A DNA stretch of 64,000 bases, from the NCBI RefSeq assembly GCF_016888165.1, contig NZ_JACSWC010000370.1, positions 1-64,000 on the forward strand. The letters run 5' to 3'. The translations under genes and the position numbers were made by a program. Origin of the DNA: Halomicronema sp. CCY15110 (GTDB lineage: Bacteria; Cyanobacteriota; Cyanobacteriia; Phormidesmidales; Phormidesmidaceae). Below, piece after piece: positions 55,177-63,889 of the stretch. Below the pieces are notes generated by a model. That model was given only the letters and a program-made list of their open reading frames with translations, did no database searches and was not told where the DNA came from. Numbering within the stretch: position 1 is the stretch's first letter; each line of letters starts with the position of its first letter.

Positions 55177-56745
55177 ATGACTAAAACCAACTATCCCGCC
55201 CTGGTCGGTACGTTCGTAATTACCGCCGGGTTGCTGGGGGGCGGAGCCTGGTATCTCAGCAAAGCCGCTCCGACCTTATTGGGTAACAGCAATTCCAGTA
55301 ATAATCAAAGCGCGATCGCTCCCCAGGGCGAAACCCAACTCACCTTGCTGGGCGACACGTTCAGCGGCTATAGCACCTTTCGCAACGAAGCCTTTCAGAC
55401 CGTGCTCGCCGATACTGGCGTTACATTGACCTATGGCGACGAATTTGACCAAGCCGCCCGCGCCGCCGCGCTCGGTTCCGGCGAGGCCGACATCATCGTC
55501 ACCACCCTCGATCAGTATCTCCAGCAGCAGCCCGAGGGCACCATCGTCGGCATGATCGATCGCACCATTGGAGCCGATGCCGTCGTACTCAACACGCCCA
55601 AATACTCATCCCTGACTTCTTTGCTCGACCTCGCGCCCCTGGTACAGCAGGCCCAGAGCCAGGGCCAATCCCTCAAAATCGCCTTTGCCGGGGATACGCC
55701 GAGTGAATATCTCGCCCTCGTGTTGGATACCAAATTTGACGCCTTTAACCTGGCCGATTTTGAAGTGGTGCGGGTGGCCGATGCCTCCGAAGCCTGGGCA
55801 CTGATGCAAGACCCGAACGAAAATGTGGCGATCGCCGTGCTGTGGGAACCCTTCGTGGCCCAAGCCCGACAGCAGAACTACACCGTTGTCCTTTCCAGCA
55901 ATGATGCCCCCAACTCCATCGTGGATGTGATCGTCGCGTCCGATCGCCTCATCCAGTCCCGCCCCGAGGTCATTTCCGCTTTTCTGGAGAACTACTATCG
56001 CCGCATCGACTCCAACGTGCGCGATGCCTCACAACTGCAAACCCAAATTGCGGAAGATGGTGCCCTCTCCCCCAGCGATGCCGGAGCCGTCTTGCAGGGC
56101 ATCGACTTTTTCACCGCTGCCGAAGCGCAAGCCTGGATGACCGATGGCACCTTGCAACGGCGGATTGAAGCGATCGCCGCCGTCCTCGTCCTCTCTGGTC
56201 GCCTGAACGATTTGCCCAGCAACCCCGCCGACCGCTTCACCGATACCTACCTGAACGACGCCGCCCAAAATACCCAAACCCTCATCGACCTCGTGCGGGC
56301 CGACAATCCCGAACTGGCCGAACGCCTCGCCGGCAGCACCGAACAAACCCTCAGCATTCCCCAGGTTACTGCCGAAGAAGTGCAGGCCGCCCCCGACATC
56401 GGCAACCTCGACGTGCAAGGCAAAGTGGAATTTGGCACGGGTTCCGCGCAACTCACCGCGGCTGGTCAGCAAACCCTGCAAGGTCTAACTCAGGAAATTC
56501 AGGAATTCAATCCGGAAACCGTCGCGGTGCGGGTCATCGGCCACACCTCTCGCACGGGTACGCCAGACCTCAACCAGCAGCTCAGTCAGCAGCGCGCCCA
56601 AGTGGTAGTCGATTTCTTGAGAAATCAGGGCATTCAGCACAACATCGTCGCCGAGGGCAAAGGCTTCTATTTGCCGCTATCGGGGGTCGATCCCGCCGAC
56701 CCGGCGCAACAACGCACCGAGATTCGGCTCGTCCGCGTGAACTAA
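55177..56745 (+). CDS. Membrane-anchored substrate-binding protein fused to an OmpA-like domain
   Basis: A 522-residue two-part protein. An N-terminal anchor (about 8-28) is followed by a short Asn/Ser linker. Residues about 50-340 form a type 2 periplasmic binding-protein fold of the NitT/TauT/phosphate kind (GDTFSGYSTFRNEAFQ, DIIVTTLDQYL, VAIAVLWEPFVAQAR). The C-terminal domain (about 400-522) is OmpA-like, with VEFGTGSAQLTAAGQQTL, VRVIGHTSRTGTPDLNQQLSQQRA and the Asp/Arg pair expected to bind meso-diaminopimelate of peptidoglycan. The combination suggests a solute sensor or scavenger tied to the wall. No permease gene is adjacent. A GC-rich hairpin follows. Confidence 0.85.
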   Translation: MTKTNYPALVGTFVITAGLLGGGAWYLSKAAPTLLGNSNSSNNQSAIAPQGETQLTLLGDTFSGYSTFRNEAFQTVLADTGVTLTYGDEFDQAARAAALGSGEADIIVTTLDQYLQQQPEGTIVGMIDRTIGADAVVLNTPKYSSLTSLLDLAPLVQQAQSQGQSLKIAFAGDTPSEYLALVLDTKFDAFNLADFEVVRVADASEAWALMQDPNENVAIAVLWEPFVAQARQQNYTVVLSSNDAPNSIVDVIVASDRLIQSRPEVISAFLENYYRRIDSNVRDASQLQTQIAEDGALSPSDAGAVLQGIDFFTAAEAQAWMTDGTLQRRIEAIAAVLVLSGRLNDLPSNPADRFTDTYLNDAAQNTQTLIDLVRADNPELAERLAGSTEQTLSIPQVTAEEVQAAPDIGNLDVQGKVEFGTGSAQLTAAGQQTLQGLTQEIQEFNPETVAVRVIGHTSRTGTPDLNQQLSQQRAQVVVDFLRNQGIQHNIVAEGKGFYLPLSGVDPADPAQQRTEIRLVRVN

Positions 56746-56753
56746 AACTCAAA

Positions 56754-56787
56754 CGCCCCGGCCAAAGCGATTTCCCTGGCCGGGGCG
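56754..56787. terminator. Convergent GC-rich terminator
   Basis: An 11-bp perfect stem (56754-56764 with 56777-56787) with a 12-nt loop, between the OmpA-fusion gene (plus) and the NfeD-like gene (minus). The T-rich side lies on the minus strand, so it may serve both genes. Confidence 0.65.
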
Positions 56788-56827
56788 GATTAACTGACGA
56801 ATGACTAAACAGTAAACAGTGAACTAC

Positions 56828-57136
56828 CTAGCAGGTAACACAAGCCGCGATCGGCTCCACCACCAGGATATTGGCGCGGCGGCCCAGCACTTTGACTCGC
56901 GTTCCTTCTGCTAGGGTAACCGCGCGATCGCAGCAGGCGCGCCACCGCACCCCCTGAAACCGCACCCGTCCGAGCTGTCCTGGTTGAATCGCCGTTGTCA
57001 CTACAGCAATTGACTCTGAATGGGCATACCAAGCGGCTTGATCGCGATCGAGAAAGTCGTTTGTTAAGGGATAAGTCGTTTCGAAGAAATCTGTGTCCTC
57101 CAAATCTGAACTGAACAGTGTTTTCAACAGGTTCAT
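56828..57136 (-). CDS. NfeD C-terminal-like (OB-fold) small protein
   Basis: A 102-residue protein. The C-terminal half (from about 52) has GQLGRVRFQGVRWRACCDRAVTLAEGTRVKVLGRRANILVVEP, the pattern of the NfeD C-terminal OB domain, here as a stand-alone protein with no membrane helices. NfeD proteins normally pair with stomatin-type proteases in membrane microdomains. The ATG at 57136 is preferred over 57160. The last residues (ACVTC) add two cysteines. Small cytoplasmic forms are common in cyanobacteria; partner unknown. Confidence 0.75.
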   Translation of the reverse strand: MNLLKTLFSSDLEDTDFFETTYPLTNDFLDRDQAAWYAHSESIAVVTTAIQPGQLGRVRFQGVRWRACCDRAVTLAEGTRVKVLGRRANILVVEPIAACVTC

Positions 57137-57455
57137 GATGATCTCCCTTACGAGATTCATCTCAAGGGTAGTGATTTCTCGGAGATATCCTCAATGCGTT
57201 TTGACTGAAATCGACTAAAGAAAATAGCAATGCTTTCACCAAAAACCACACCAATTAGCAGCCTAGATTCAATAGAGAATTTAGCCATCAGTCAGGCAGA
57301 GTACTCAAACCGAGGTATCAGACAGACGTATGATAGTTACTGCCGTCGCGCGTCTTTGCACAACATTAACTAGCATGGATGTCGACCTGAGGTCGCTGCG
57401 CGCTCAGTCGCCAAAACCATAGTTTAGAAAAATATAGATGTTAAATATGGGTGGC
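57137..57455. other. AT-rich intergenic stretch
   Basis: About 320 bp between the small secreted gene and the NfeD-like gene, both on the minus strand. A small dyad GACCTGAGGTC (57385-57395) is seen. No coding sequence or terminator can be supported. Confidence 0.35.
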
Positions 57456-57620
57456 TCAAAAGCTCATACCAGAGGTCGAAGTTCGGCCGGTAGGAGGCTC
57501 GCCACCTGGCGGAACATAGTCAGCTTGGGCGCTCATACTGCCTCCCGCTAAGGCAGCAGCTGTGATCGCGACTAAAGCAGTAGCTCGCAAAAAAATAGGG
57601 GAGAGGTAATTCCAAGTCAT
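57456..57620 (-). CDS. Small secreted protein, 54 residues
   Basis: An ATG at 57620 opens 54 codons ending in TGA. The first 33 residues are a classic signal peptide (LRATALVAITAAALAGGSMSAQA then DYVPP), with cleavage likely after AQA. That leaves a short mature peptide of about 21 residues (DYVPPGGEPPTGRTSTSGMS). AGGAAA lies about 9-14 nt upstream as a ribosome site. The Y-x-PP-x-G-x-P start recalls the N-terminus of DUF928 proteins often found beside CHASE2 genes, so it may be a shortened relative. It is the last gene of the CHASE2 group. Confidence 0.65.
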   Translation of the reverse strand: MTWNYLSPIFLRATALVAITAAALAGGSMSAQADYVPPGGEPPTGRTSTSGMSF

Positions 57621-57672
57621 GGTCTAATTTTCCTGTAAGTGCAAGGTTACACGACACAACACATAGCAATAA

Positions 57673-57855
57673 TCAGGGCAGATTTTCCCTCCCGTCAATA
57701 GTGAGGGAAAGACCCTCAATCCCATACTGAAATGCAATCATACCCGGATATTTGGTGAAAATGGCTACCAATGGGATAAAGCATATAAAGAAGATGACCG
57801 TAAATATGATGGGATGAATTTTGATGTCCGGTTGTCGATGCTGGGGCTTCAACAT
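57673..57855 (-). CDS. Small single-pass membrane protein, 60 residues
   Basis: A 60-residue protein. A hydrophilic N-terminus (MLKPQHRQPDIKIHP) is followed by one hydrophobic helix (IIFTVIFFICFIPLVAIF, about 16-33) and a polar C-terminus. AAGGAC and AAGGAA lie just before the ATG. It lies 69 bp after the CHASE2 kinase and 52 bp before the 54-residue secreted protein gene, all on one strand, so probably co-transcribed. No family is recognised. Confidence 0.6.
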   Translation of the reverse strand: MLKPQHRQPDIKIHPIIFTVIFFICFIPLVAIFTKYPGMIAFQYGIEGLSLTIDGRENLP

Positions 57856-57924
57856 TTCCTTGTCCTTAGCTTGACCTTATCAAAATTATCAAGCTTTTAA
57901 TTTTTCTTCTAACTCTTATTACTT

Positions 57925-59931
57925 CTAACTCGTATTAAAAGATGATGGCCAGCTCAGCTCGCAGATAGTGCCGCCATTGGGCTTAGAAAACCGAGCAAAT
58001 TTGCCGCGTAATAAAGTCTCTAAACGATAAAAGGACTGTGTGCCCTCTCCCACATGGGCAGACTGAATGCCAGGGCCATTATCCTCGATCTTCAGGCTGT
58101 AAAATTCGTCGAGATGCTTCCCAGAAACTTGGATTCGGGTCGTTCCCACCGCATGTTTGCCAATATTCTGTAGCGATTCTTCCAGGAACCAGCAAAGCTG
58201 CCGCTTAATGTCTAAATTGAGCAGTTTACAGTTAAACGGTTCGATCGCAACCGCCCGGACTTTAATAGTCTCAAACCCAGGTAACTTACGCTGCACAGCC
58301 AGACTATAGACTTCATACAGCACCTCATGCATAGGATGCGTGAGATCTAACTTGATGTCACCCTCAGAGTAGAAAAAATAAACATCGCCGATCGCTTCTT
58401 GTCGAAGTCTTTCACCTACGCCGCGAATTTCCTTATTCAGCGATTCCAGTTCTTGAACGATGTGCTCTTGCTGTAAGTTGCCATCCTTAGAACTCCGCAA
58501 CAGACGAGACAGTCTTTGTAATGGCCCCGCATGAATCGCACTAAATGCTCGCTCAATTGCTTTTTGCCGCTCGGCTTCTAACACATTTGCTTGCCGCAAT
58601 TTGGCGCGTTGGGTCAGCAATGATCGGCGCTGACTACGATAGTTGAACCCTAAGTAAGTAATCCCCGCTAACGGCAAGCAAATAGCCATTGGGGTCACAG
58701 GTAACAACAGACCAAATTGCAGCAGACACCAGTAGCAAAAACCCAAGCCGATCATGGCACAGATCAGCAGGGCAACTGCACTTCTCGCAGATGAGCTAAA
58801 GGATAGGCTCACTAAAATCCCCGTCAAACCTGCACCAATAATTAACAGGGTTTCCACACTGCCGGGCAACGTAAACAGCAGAGGACGATCGGCCATGACC
58901 GCTTCAATCAGTTGACTTGCACTGTGGGCTTCGAGTTCTGCCCCCACAATACCCATACGGGGAATAATTACATCTTCATCACTTTCTCCCTGGATCAAGC
59001 TAGAGGAAGCGGCTACAGGCAAAAACCGTGGAAAGTCTGAATCGGTGTGTCCAACAATGACCACTTTATCTTCCAGAAAGTCTGGTTTCAAAGAGCGGTT
59101 AAATAAATCAAAAGCATTAATAATCTGAAAAGTACTAGGCCCCGACCGATAATTTAGAAAACTTTGCAGGTCGCTAATATTAGTCTCTCGATGATAGCCA
59201 CCGCTATGGGAATTTAAGATTGGCAGCTTGATAAAAGAACTAGTATTTTCTAATTTAAAAATAGGTACATTCGCTTGGCGAGGATGGTTTTCTAAGGCGT
59301 ATCCCTGTGTGCCAAGATAGGCTTCTGCAAGCTTAAAGGAAAATGAAAATTTAAATGGGTTGTTGTTCGGCAGACCACCGACGTCTTCTAAATAAGAGCC
59401 GAGAAATGTACGGCGAATCCGCCCATCTTGGTCAGGTGGAACGTCATTCATGCCAAATTGCTCGACAACAATTTCCTCTGGCAACCCTTGAGGAGGATCA
59501 ATTTTGCGAGGCGGTAAGACTTTCTGAACTCCGAACAAATTGGGATGAGTTTTGAAAAGTTCGATCAGTTGCTCTCGTCCCGGAGAAGTATTTTGACCAC
59601 CGAGGAAGATATTCAATCCGACAGCGGCAGGATCAGCGGCCAAGACAATTTTTAATAACTGAGCAATTTGTTGCTCAGTGAGATCTTCGCGTTCGCTTTG
59701 GTTCAGTAAAGTACTGCGCTCAAATAGGATAATTACAATTTCTTCATCCAGCTCCTCAGACAGTCGATTTTGGAGCAAAAAGTCAAGTGTTTGCAACTCT
59801 AAATTGGCCAGCAATCCAAAGGAGCGAGTAATCAGCACTCCAACAATGATGGCGTAACCAATCGGCCATTTAGAAGACTTGCGGGCCAGACGTTTTAAGC
59901 GACGAGTCGGGACTTTCAAGAATGGCAGCAT
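57925..59931 (-). CDS. CHASE2-domain sensor histidine kinase
   Basis: A 668-residue sensor kinase. An N-terminal helix (about 23-42) precedes a CHASE2 extracytoplasmic domain (about 50-345, including EDKVVIVGHTDSDFPRFLP and GIVGAELEAHSASQLIEA). Three helices follow (about 355-430). The kinase part has a NarX-type dimerisation region with ERAFSAIHAGPLQRLSRLL (His as likely phosphosite) and a HATPase domain with FLEESLQNIGKHA and IEDNGPGIQ. The DNA is AT-rich: one sampled line (59221-59280) is 35% G+C. The cognate NarL-type regulator lies 18 bp upstream. The signal is unknown. Confidence 0.92.
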   Translation of the reverse strand: MLPFLKVPTRRLKRLARKSSKWPIGYAIIVGVLITRSFGLLANLELQTLDFLLQNRLSEELDEEIVIILFERSTLLNQSEREDLTEQQIAQLLKIVLAADPAAVGLNIFLGGQNTSPGREQLIELFKTHPNLFGVQKVLPPRKIDPPQGLPEEIVVEQFGMNDVPPDQDGRIRRTFLGSYLEDVGGLPNNNPFKFSFSFKLAEAYLGTQGYALENHPRQANVPIFKLENTSSFIKLPILNSHSGGYHRETNISDLQSFLNYRSGPSTFQIINAFDLFNRSLKPDFLEDKVVIVGHTDSDFPRFLPVAASSSLIQGESDEDVIIPRMGIVGAELEAHSASQLIEAVMADRPLLFTLPGSVETLLIIGAGLTGILVSLSFSSSARSAVALLICAMIGLGFCYWCLLQFGLLLPVTPMAICLPLAGITYLGFNYRSQRRSLLTQRAKLRQANVLEAERQKAIERAFSAIHAGPLQRLSRLLRSSKDGNLQQEHIVQELESLNKEIRGVGERLRQEAIGDVYFFYSEGDIKLDLTHPMHEVLYEVYSLAVQRKLPGFETIKVRAVAIEPFNCKLLNLDIKRQLCWFLEESLQNIGKHAVGTTRIQVSGKHLDEFYSLKIEDNGPGIQSAHVGEGTQSFYRLETLLRGKFARFSKPNGGTICELSWPSSFNTS

Positions 59932-59949
59932 AGTTACTACTCACTAGTG

Positions 59950-60642
59950 CTATTCAATCAAACCTTCGTCGCGGGCTTTGAGGCAAGTGACGATGCGGAG
60001 GTTGCGCCCGGCATCTTTGGCGTCTTCGGGATAGATGCCCAAAACATCGTAGATCTTGCTCCAATAGTTGCGCACCATGCTTTCGGAGACGTGCAGATGC
60101 TTGGCGATCGCTCGATCTTGATACCCTTCTTTACAGGCCAAGTCCAGTGTCTCTAGCCATTCGGGCTTCAGCTCCAGACCTGCTTTCAGGCTGCGGATAT
60201 CGCGGGTATGGGTGTAGCCTTGCAGGGCAGCTTTAAAGCGCTCAAACGCTTTTTCCGTAGAACTGTCTTTGCTGGTAACGGTAAAGCCACCGCGATGGTT
60301 GTCGATGTCAGGAATGATGCGAACCAAGGCATCTGGGTATGAGGTGTGAACCGCAATATTCAGAAACGGATGCTGCTGCATCAACTCTTTCAGAAACTGA
60401 ATTCCCGCTTCGGTGGAGGCACTCTCCCCGGCACTCTGGGGCAACTGCAAGTCCAGCACCATTAAATTAGGCTCTAACCGCTGCACGGCTTCACGAGCCT
60501 CTTTCAACGTGGTCAACGTTTCGAGGACAATCTGGTCGCCAAAGCGGTCAAGAATACTGTGAATGCCCGCCAGGGTGGTGGGATGGTCTTCGACCACGAA
60601 GATGGTGTGGCGATCGCTGCCGGCAGCCGTGGAAGCAGTCAT
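59950..60642 (-). CDS. NarL/LuxR-type response regulator
   Basis: A 230-residue regulator. The receiver domain (about 12-135) has FVVEDHPTTLAG and the phosphoacceptor Asp in LMVLDLQLPQS. The C-terminal region has a LuxR-type helix-turn-helix reading YQDRAIAKHLHVSESMVRNYWSKIYDVLG, somewhat atypical but recognisable. It ends 18 bp before the CHASE2 kinase, forming a clear two-component pair. Alternative ATGs at 60696 and 60750 extend the N-terminus; 60642 places the receiver domain at the usual position. Confidence 0.9.
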   Translation of the reverse strand: MTASTAAGSDRHTIFVVEDHPTTLAGIHSILDRFGDQIVLETLTTLKEAREAVQRLEPNLMVLDLQLPQSAGESASTEAGIQFLKELMQQHPFLNIAVHTSYPDALVRIIPDIDNHRGGFTVTSKDSSTEKAFERFKAALQGYTHTRDIRSLKAGLELKPEWLETLDLACKEGYQDRAIAKHLHVSESMVRNYWSKIYDVLGIYPEDAKDAGRNLRIVTCLKARDEGLIE

Positions 60643-60900
60643 AGGCTCTCGGGAACACGGGATAAGTTGCGGGGGTGGAGATGCGACCGAAGTCATGGTA
60701 GAGCTTTGCACAGATACAGGGAAAAGCCGTTGGCCTAGGCCACAGCGCATATCTTTCCATGTTGGCGCGAAATGCCTGCGCCCTCAATGGTAAAAACTAT
60801 AGACTCGATCACAGTAAAGTGTGAAACGCATTCATCACTTCAACAGTTCATCGGCCTCTTGCCACGGCGACTGGAGAGTCAGTGGCCCGGCGGGGGCGGG

Positions 60901-61422
60901 TCATTCTTCCGCTCCCTGGTCACTTGCGGCCTCGGCGTCCTCTAGCGGTGTCGCGTCAGGATTGGATTCCACCCCATTAGGACTATCAGCGGCGGGGTCT
61001 GCCGCTGTGAGCGTTCGCGACGTTTCGCGCAAGTAAACGTCACTGATGTCGATGCCTTCCACCGCGATCGCCTCCACTTCGAGGGTGCCCACCACACTGA
61101 CGGTCGCCGCGACCGCTGGGGCAGCCTCAGCACTCAACACCCAAATCGTGCCACTGTCGTCTACCACCTGATACAGCCCGCCCGTTAGCAACGCGGCCTG
61201 CTGCGCGACAGTGCCTTTGATATGCACCGTCTCGCTATTTTGGTCAGCAGTGAGGGATTGAATCGTGACTGTAGGACGCACGATTTGGGCGATGCCAGAC
61301 GGCAGATGAACCCCAGCGGACTCTGGTTGCCCCGGCAGAGTAACCGCCGAACTACAGCCCACAGCGACCATTGCGGTCAGGCCGCCAATCCATATTTGCC
61401 AGTGCCTGGTCAGTTGTGCCAT
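60901..61422 (-). CDS. Exported lipoprotein with an OB-like domain
   Basis: A 173-residue protein. The N-terminus MAQLTRHWQIWIGGLTAMVAVGC is a lipoprotein signal with lipobox VAVGC. The middle (about 45-125) has a short beta-type domain: VTIQSLTADQNSETVHIKGTVAQQAALLTGGLYQVVDDSGTIWVLS, which resembles a small nucleic-acid-binding OB or BOF-type fold. The C-terminus is acidic low-complexity. Upstream in-frame ATGs (61470, 61563) would bury the signal, so 61422 is used. Function unknown. It is divergent from folD. Confidence 0.65.
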   Translation of the reverse strand: MAQLTRHWQIWIGGLTAMVAVGCSSAVTLPGQPESAGVHLPSGIAQIVRPTVTIQSLTADQNSETVHIKGTVAQQAALLTGGLYQVVDDSGTIWVLSAEAAPAVAATVSVVGTLEVEAIAVEGIDISDVYLRETSRTLTAADPAADSPNGVESNPDATPLEDAEAASDQGAEE

Positions 61423-61583
61423 TGAGAATCGTTTAGGATAAGAAGCTGCTAAATCTGAGAGACTAGACATCGTGGCAGAGCCATGCGATCGCCGCCGTTC
61501 GGGCTCCATCACATCACCAGTCACCAAGGGTAAAGTTATCCCTCGTAATATGCCATTGCTCAATAGGGTAGCTTAGGAGATTC

Positions 61584-62480
61584 ATGACGCAAATTTTGGA
61601 TGGCAAAGCCTTAGCAAAAACAATTCAGGCCCAGTTAACCACCAAGGTTCAAGCTTGGACTCCGCGAGTTGGGCGGCCCCCTGGGCTGGCGGTCATTATG
61701 GTCGGGGATAATCCGGCCAGTGCCGCTTACGTGCGCAACAAAGAACGCGCCTGCGATCGCGTCGGCATTGCCTCGTTCGGCCAAAAATTACCAGGCGACA
61801 CCGCTCAAGCGTATCTCGAAGGACTGATTGCTGAGTTGAACGCCGACGATCGCGTTGACGGCATTTTGCTACAGCTACCCGTGCCCCGCCACATCAACGA
61901 CGTTACCCTGCTCAACACCATCGACCCGGATAAAGATGCCGATGGGCTGCACCCGATGAATCTGGGCCGCTTAGTGCGCGGTGAACCCGGTTTACGTAGC
62001 TGCACCCCCTTAGGCGTAATGAAGCTGCTACAAGCGCATAACATTGCCGTCGCGGGCAAACGGGCCGTCGTCCTGGGGCGTAGCATCTTAGTGGGTAAGC
62101 CCATGGGGCTGATGCTGCTCGAAGCCGATGCCACCATCGACATCGCCCATTCTTTGACGGCAAATGTCACCGAGTTGACTCGCCAGGCTGATATTGTGGT
62201 GAGTGCCATTGGGCGGCCCAACTTTTTAACGCCTGACTATATTCAACCAGGAGCAGTCGTGATTGATGTCGGCATTAACCGCATCGAAACGGCGGCAGGC
62301 CAGTATCGCCTCATCGGCGATGTAGACTATGAAGCGGTTAGCCCCATCGCCTCGGCCATTACTCCAGTCCCTGGCGGCGTGGGGCCAATGACGGTGACCA
62401 TGCTGTTGCACAATACCGTGCTGAGCTACTGCCAACGGCTGCCAGAGCTCTCCCAGGAGCACCGTACGCTTTTGTCTTGA
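61584..62480 (+). CDS. folD: Bifunctional methylenetetrahydrofolate dehydrogenase/cyclohydrolase
   Basis: Interconverts 5,10-methylene- and 10-formyl-tetrahydrofolate with NADP. The 298-residue product contains the catalytic Tyr and Lys blocks ([20 protein letters not shown]), [25 protein letters not shown], the Rossmann [17 protein letters not shown], and [15 protein letters not shown] at the end. Full length. The GGPP synthase gene follows after about 21 bp, probably co-transcribed. Confidence 0.97.
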   Translation: MTQILDGKALAKTIQAQLTTKVQAWTPRVGRPPGLAVIMVGDNPASAAYVRNKERACDRVGIASFGQKLPGDTAQAYLEGLIAELNADDRVDGILLQLPVPRHINDVTLLNTIDPDKDADGLHPMNLGRLVRGEPGLRSCTPLGVMKLLQAHNIAVAGKRAVVLGRSILVGKPMGLMLLEADATIDIAHSLTANVTELTRQADIVVSAIGRPNFLTPDYIQPGAVVIDVGINRIETAAGQYRLIGDVDYEAVSPIASAITPVPGGVGPMTVTMLLHNTVLSYCQRLPELSQEHRTLLS

Positions 62481-62501
62481 CCGATACAGGTGAGTAGGGG
62501 A

Positions 62502-63410
62502 ATGACTTCTTCGACTGAAATGACTTTTGACCTCAAAACTTATTTGCGCGATCGCCAACAGCGGGTCGAAGCTGCCCTCGATGCCTCGCTCCCAACCGGG
62601 TATCCCGAAACTGTCTATGCGGCGATGCGATATTCCTTACTCGCCGGGGGCAAACGGTTGCGCCCCATCCTCTGCTTAGCCACTGGCGACCTGCTGGGGG
62701 GTACCGAACCCATGGCCATGCCCACCGCCTGCGCCTTGGAAATGATTCACACCATGTCCCTCATCCATGACGATCTGCCCGCAATGGACAACGATGATTA
62801 TCGTCGTGGCCAGCTGACCAACCACAAAGTCTATGGCGAAGATGTCGCCATTCTCGCCGGTGACGCCCTGCTCACCTACGCCTTTGAATATGTCGCAACG
62901 CAAACCCGGGACGTGCCCGCTGAGCGCATTCTGCGGGTTGTCGCTGACCTGGGCAAAGCCGTTGGGGCCGAAGGACTCGTGGGCGGACAAATTGTCGATT
63001 TAGCCTCGGAAGGGGCAACCGACGTCAGTTTGGAAACCCTGAACTACATTCACACCCACAAAACCGGGGCGTTACTCCGGGTTTCTGTGACTTCCGGCGC
63101 TATTCTCGCCGGAGCTGATGAGGCCCAGGTCAACACCCTCGCGCAATACGCCAACAATATCGGCCTCGCGTTTCAAATCATTGATGACATTCTCGATATC
63201 ACCGCCACGTCCGAAGCACTCGGCAAGTCAGCGGGGAAAGATTTGGCCGCGCAAAAAGCGACCTACCCCAGCATTTGGGGCTTAGAAGCATCGAAGCAGC
63301 AGGCCCAAACCTTAGTGGCAACGGCCAAAGCTGGCGTGTTAGATAGTTTTGGGACGGCTGCCCAGCCTTTGGTGGCCCTCGCCGACTTCATTGTTGACCG
63401 GACTCATTGA
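62502..63410 (+). CDS. crtE: Geranylgeranyl diphosphate synthase
   Basis: Chain-elongates isoprenoid diphosphates to GGPP, needed for carotenoids, phytol and phylloquinone. The 302-residue trans-prenyltransferase has [10 protein letters not shown], the first Asp-rich motif in [31 protein letters not shown], and the second in [11 protein letters not shown]. Starts at 62502 or 62520 are both possible; AGGGGA lies directly before 62502. The DUF212 gene follows 18 bp downstream, and folD precedes closely, so folD, crtE and DUF212 look like one operon. Confidence 0.95.
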   Translation: MTSSTEMTFDLKTYLRDRQQRVEAALDASLPTGYPETVYAAMRYSLLAGGKRLRPILCLATGDLLGGTEPMAMPTACALEMIHTMSLIHDDLPAMDNDDYRRGQLTNHKVYGEDVAILAGDALLTYAFEYVATQTRDVPAERILRVVADLGKAVGAEGLVGGQIVDLASEGATDVSLETLNYIHTHKTGALLRVSVTSGAILAGADEAQVNTLAQYANNIGLAFQIIDDILDITATSEALGKSAGKDLAAQKATYPSIWGLEASKQQAQTLVATAKAGVLDSFGTAAQPLVALADFIVDRTH

Positions 63411-63427
63411 TAACTTCGTTGAAAACC

Positions 63428-63889
63428 ATGCACGATCTTGGTGAAATTTTGCAGAATCGCGTCCTCATTGTGGCGCTGCTCGCGTGCCTCATCGCACAAG
63501 CTCTTAAGCTGGTCTTTGAGCTTATTGTGCATCGCAAAATCAACGTCCGAGTATTGGTTGAAACGGGTGGCATGCCCAGTTCTCACTCGGCCTTGGTGAC
63601 CGCACTCGCCTGTGGCATTGGCGAAACGATGGGCTGGGCGAGTCCGGCATTTGCCGTCACGACCGTATTTGCCGTCATTGTGATGTACGACGCAGCGGGG
63701 GTGCGACAGGCCGCTGGCAAGCAAGCCAAAATCTTGAACCAAATGATTGACGAACTCTTTCAAGAAAAACCGGAATTTCATGAGGAGCGCCTGAAAGAAT
63801 TGCTTGGGCACACCCCGGTGCAAGTGATTGTCGGATCGATGCTTGGTTTTGTGGTGTCGTTTGTCGCAGCTGCCAGTTTTCAGTACTAA
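63428..63889 (+). CDS. DUF212 / divergent PAP2-family membrane protein
   Basis: A 153-residue membrane protein of the DUF212 group (acid phosphatase/vanadium haloperoxidase related). It has VETGGMPSSHSALVTALACGIG, matching the TGGMPSSHSA signature, and AVIVMYDAAGVRQAAGKQA. Four helices are predicted by eye. The TGGMPSSHSA block resembles the PAP2 phosphatase motif, so a lipid phosphate substrate is possible; this is inference. It closely follows the GGPP synthase, which suggests a link to prenyl diphosphates. The start at 63428 lies 18 bp after the crtE stop. Confidence 0.88.
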   Translation: MHDLGEILQNRVLIVALLACLIAQALKLVFELIVHRKINVRVLVETGGMPSSHSALVTALACGIGETMGWASPAFAVTTVFAVIVMYDAAGVRQAAGKQAKILNQMIDELFQEKPEFHEERLKELLGHTPVQVIVGSMLGFVVSFVAAASFQY

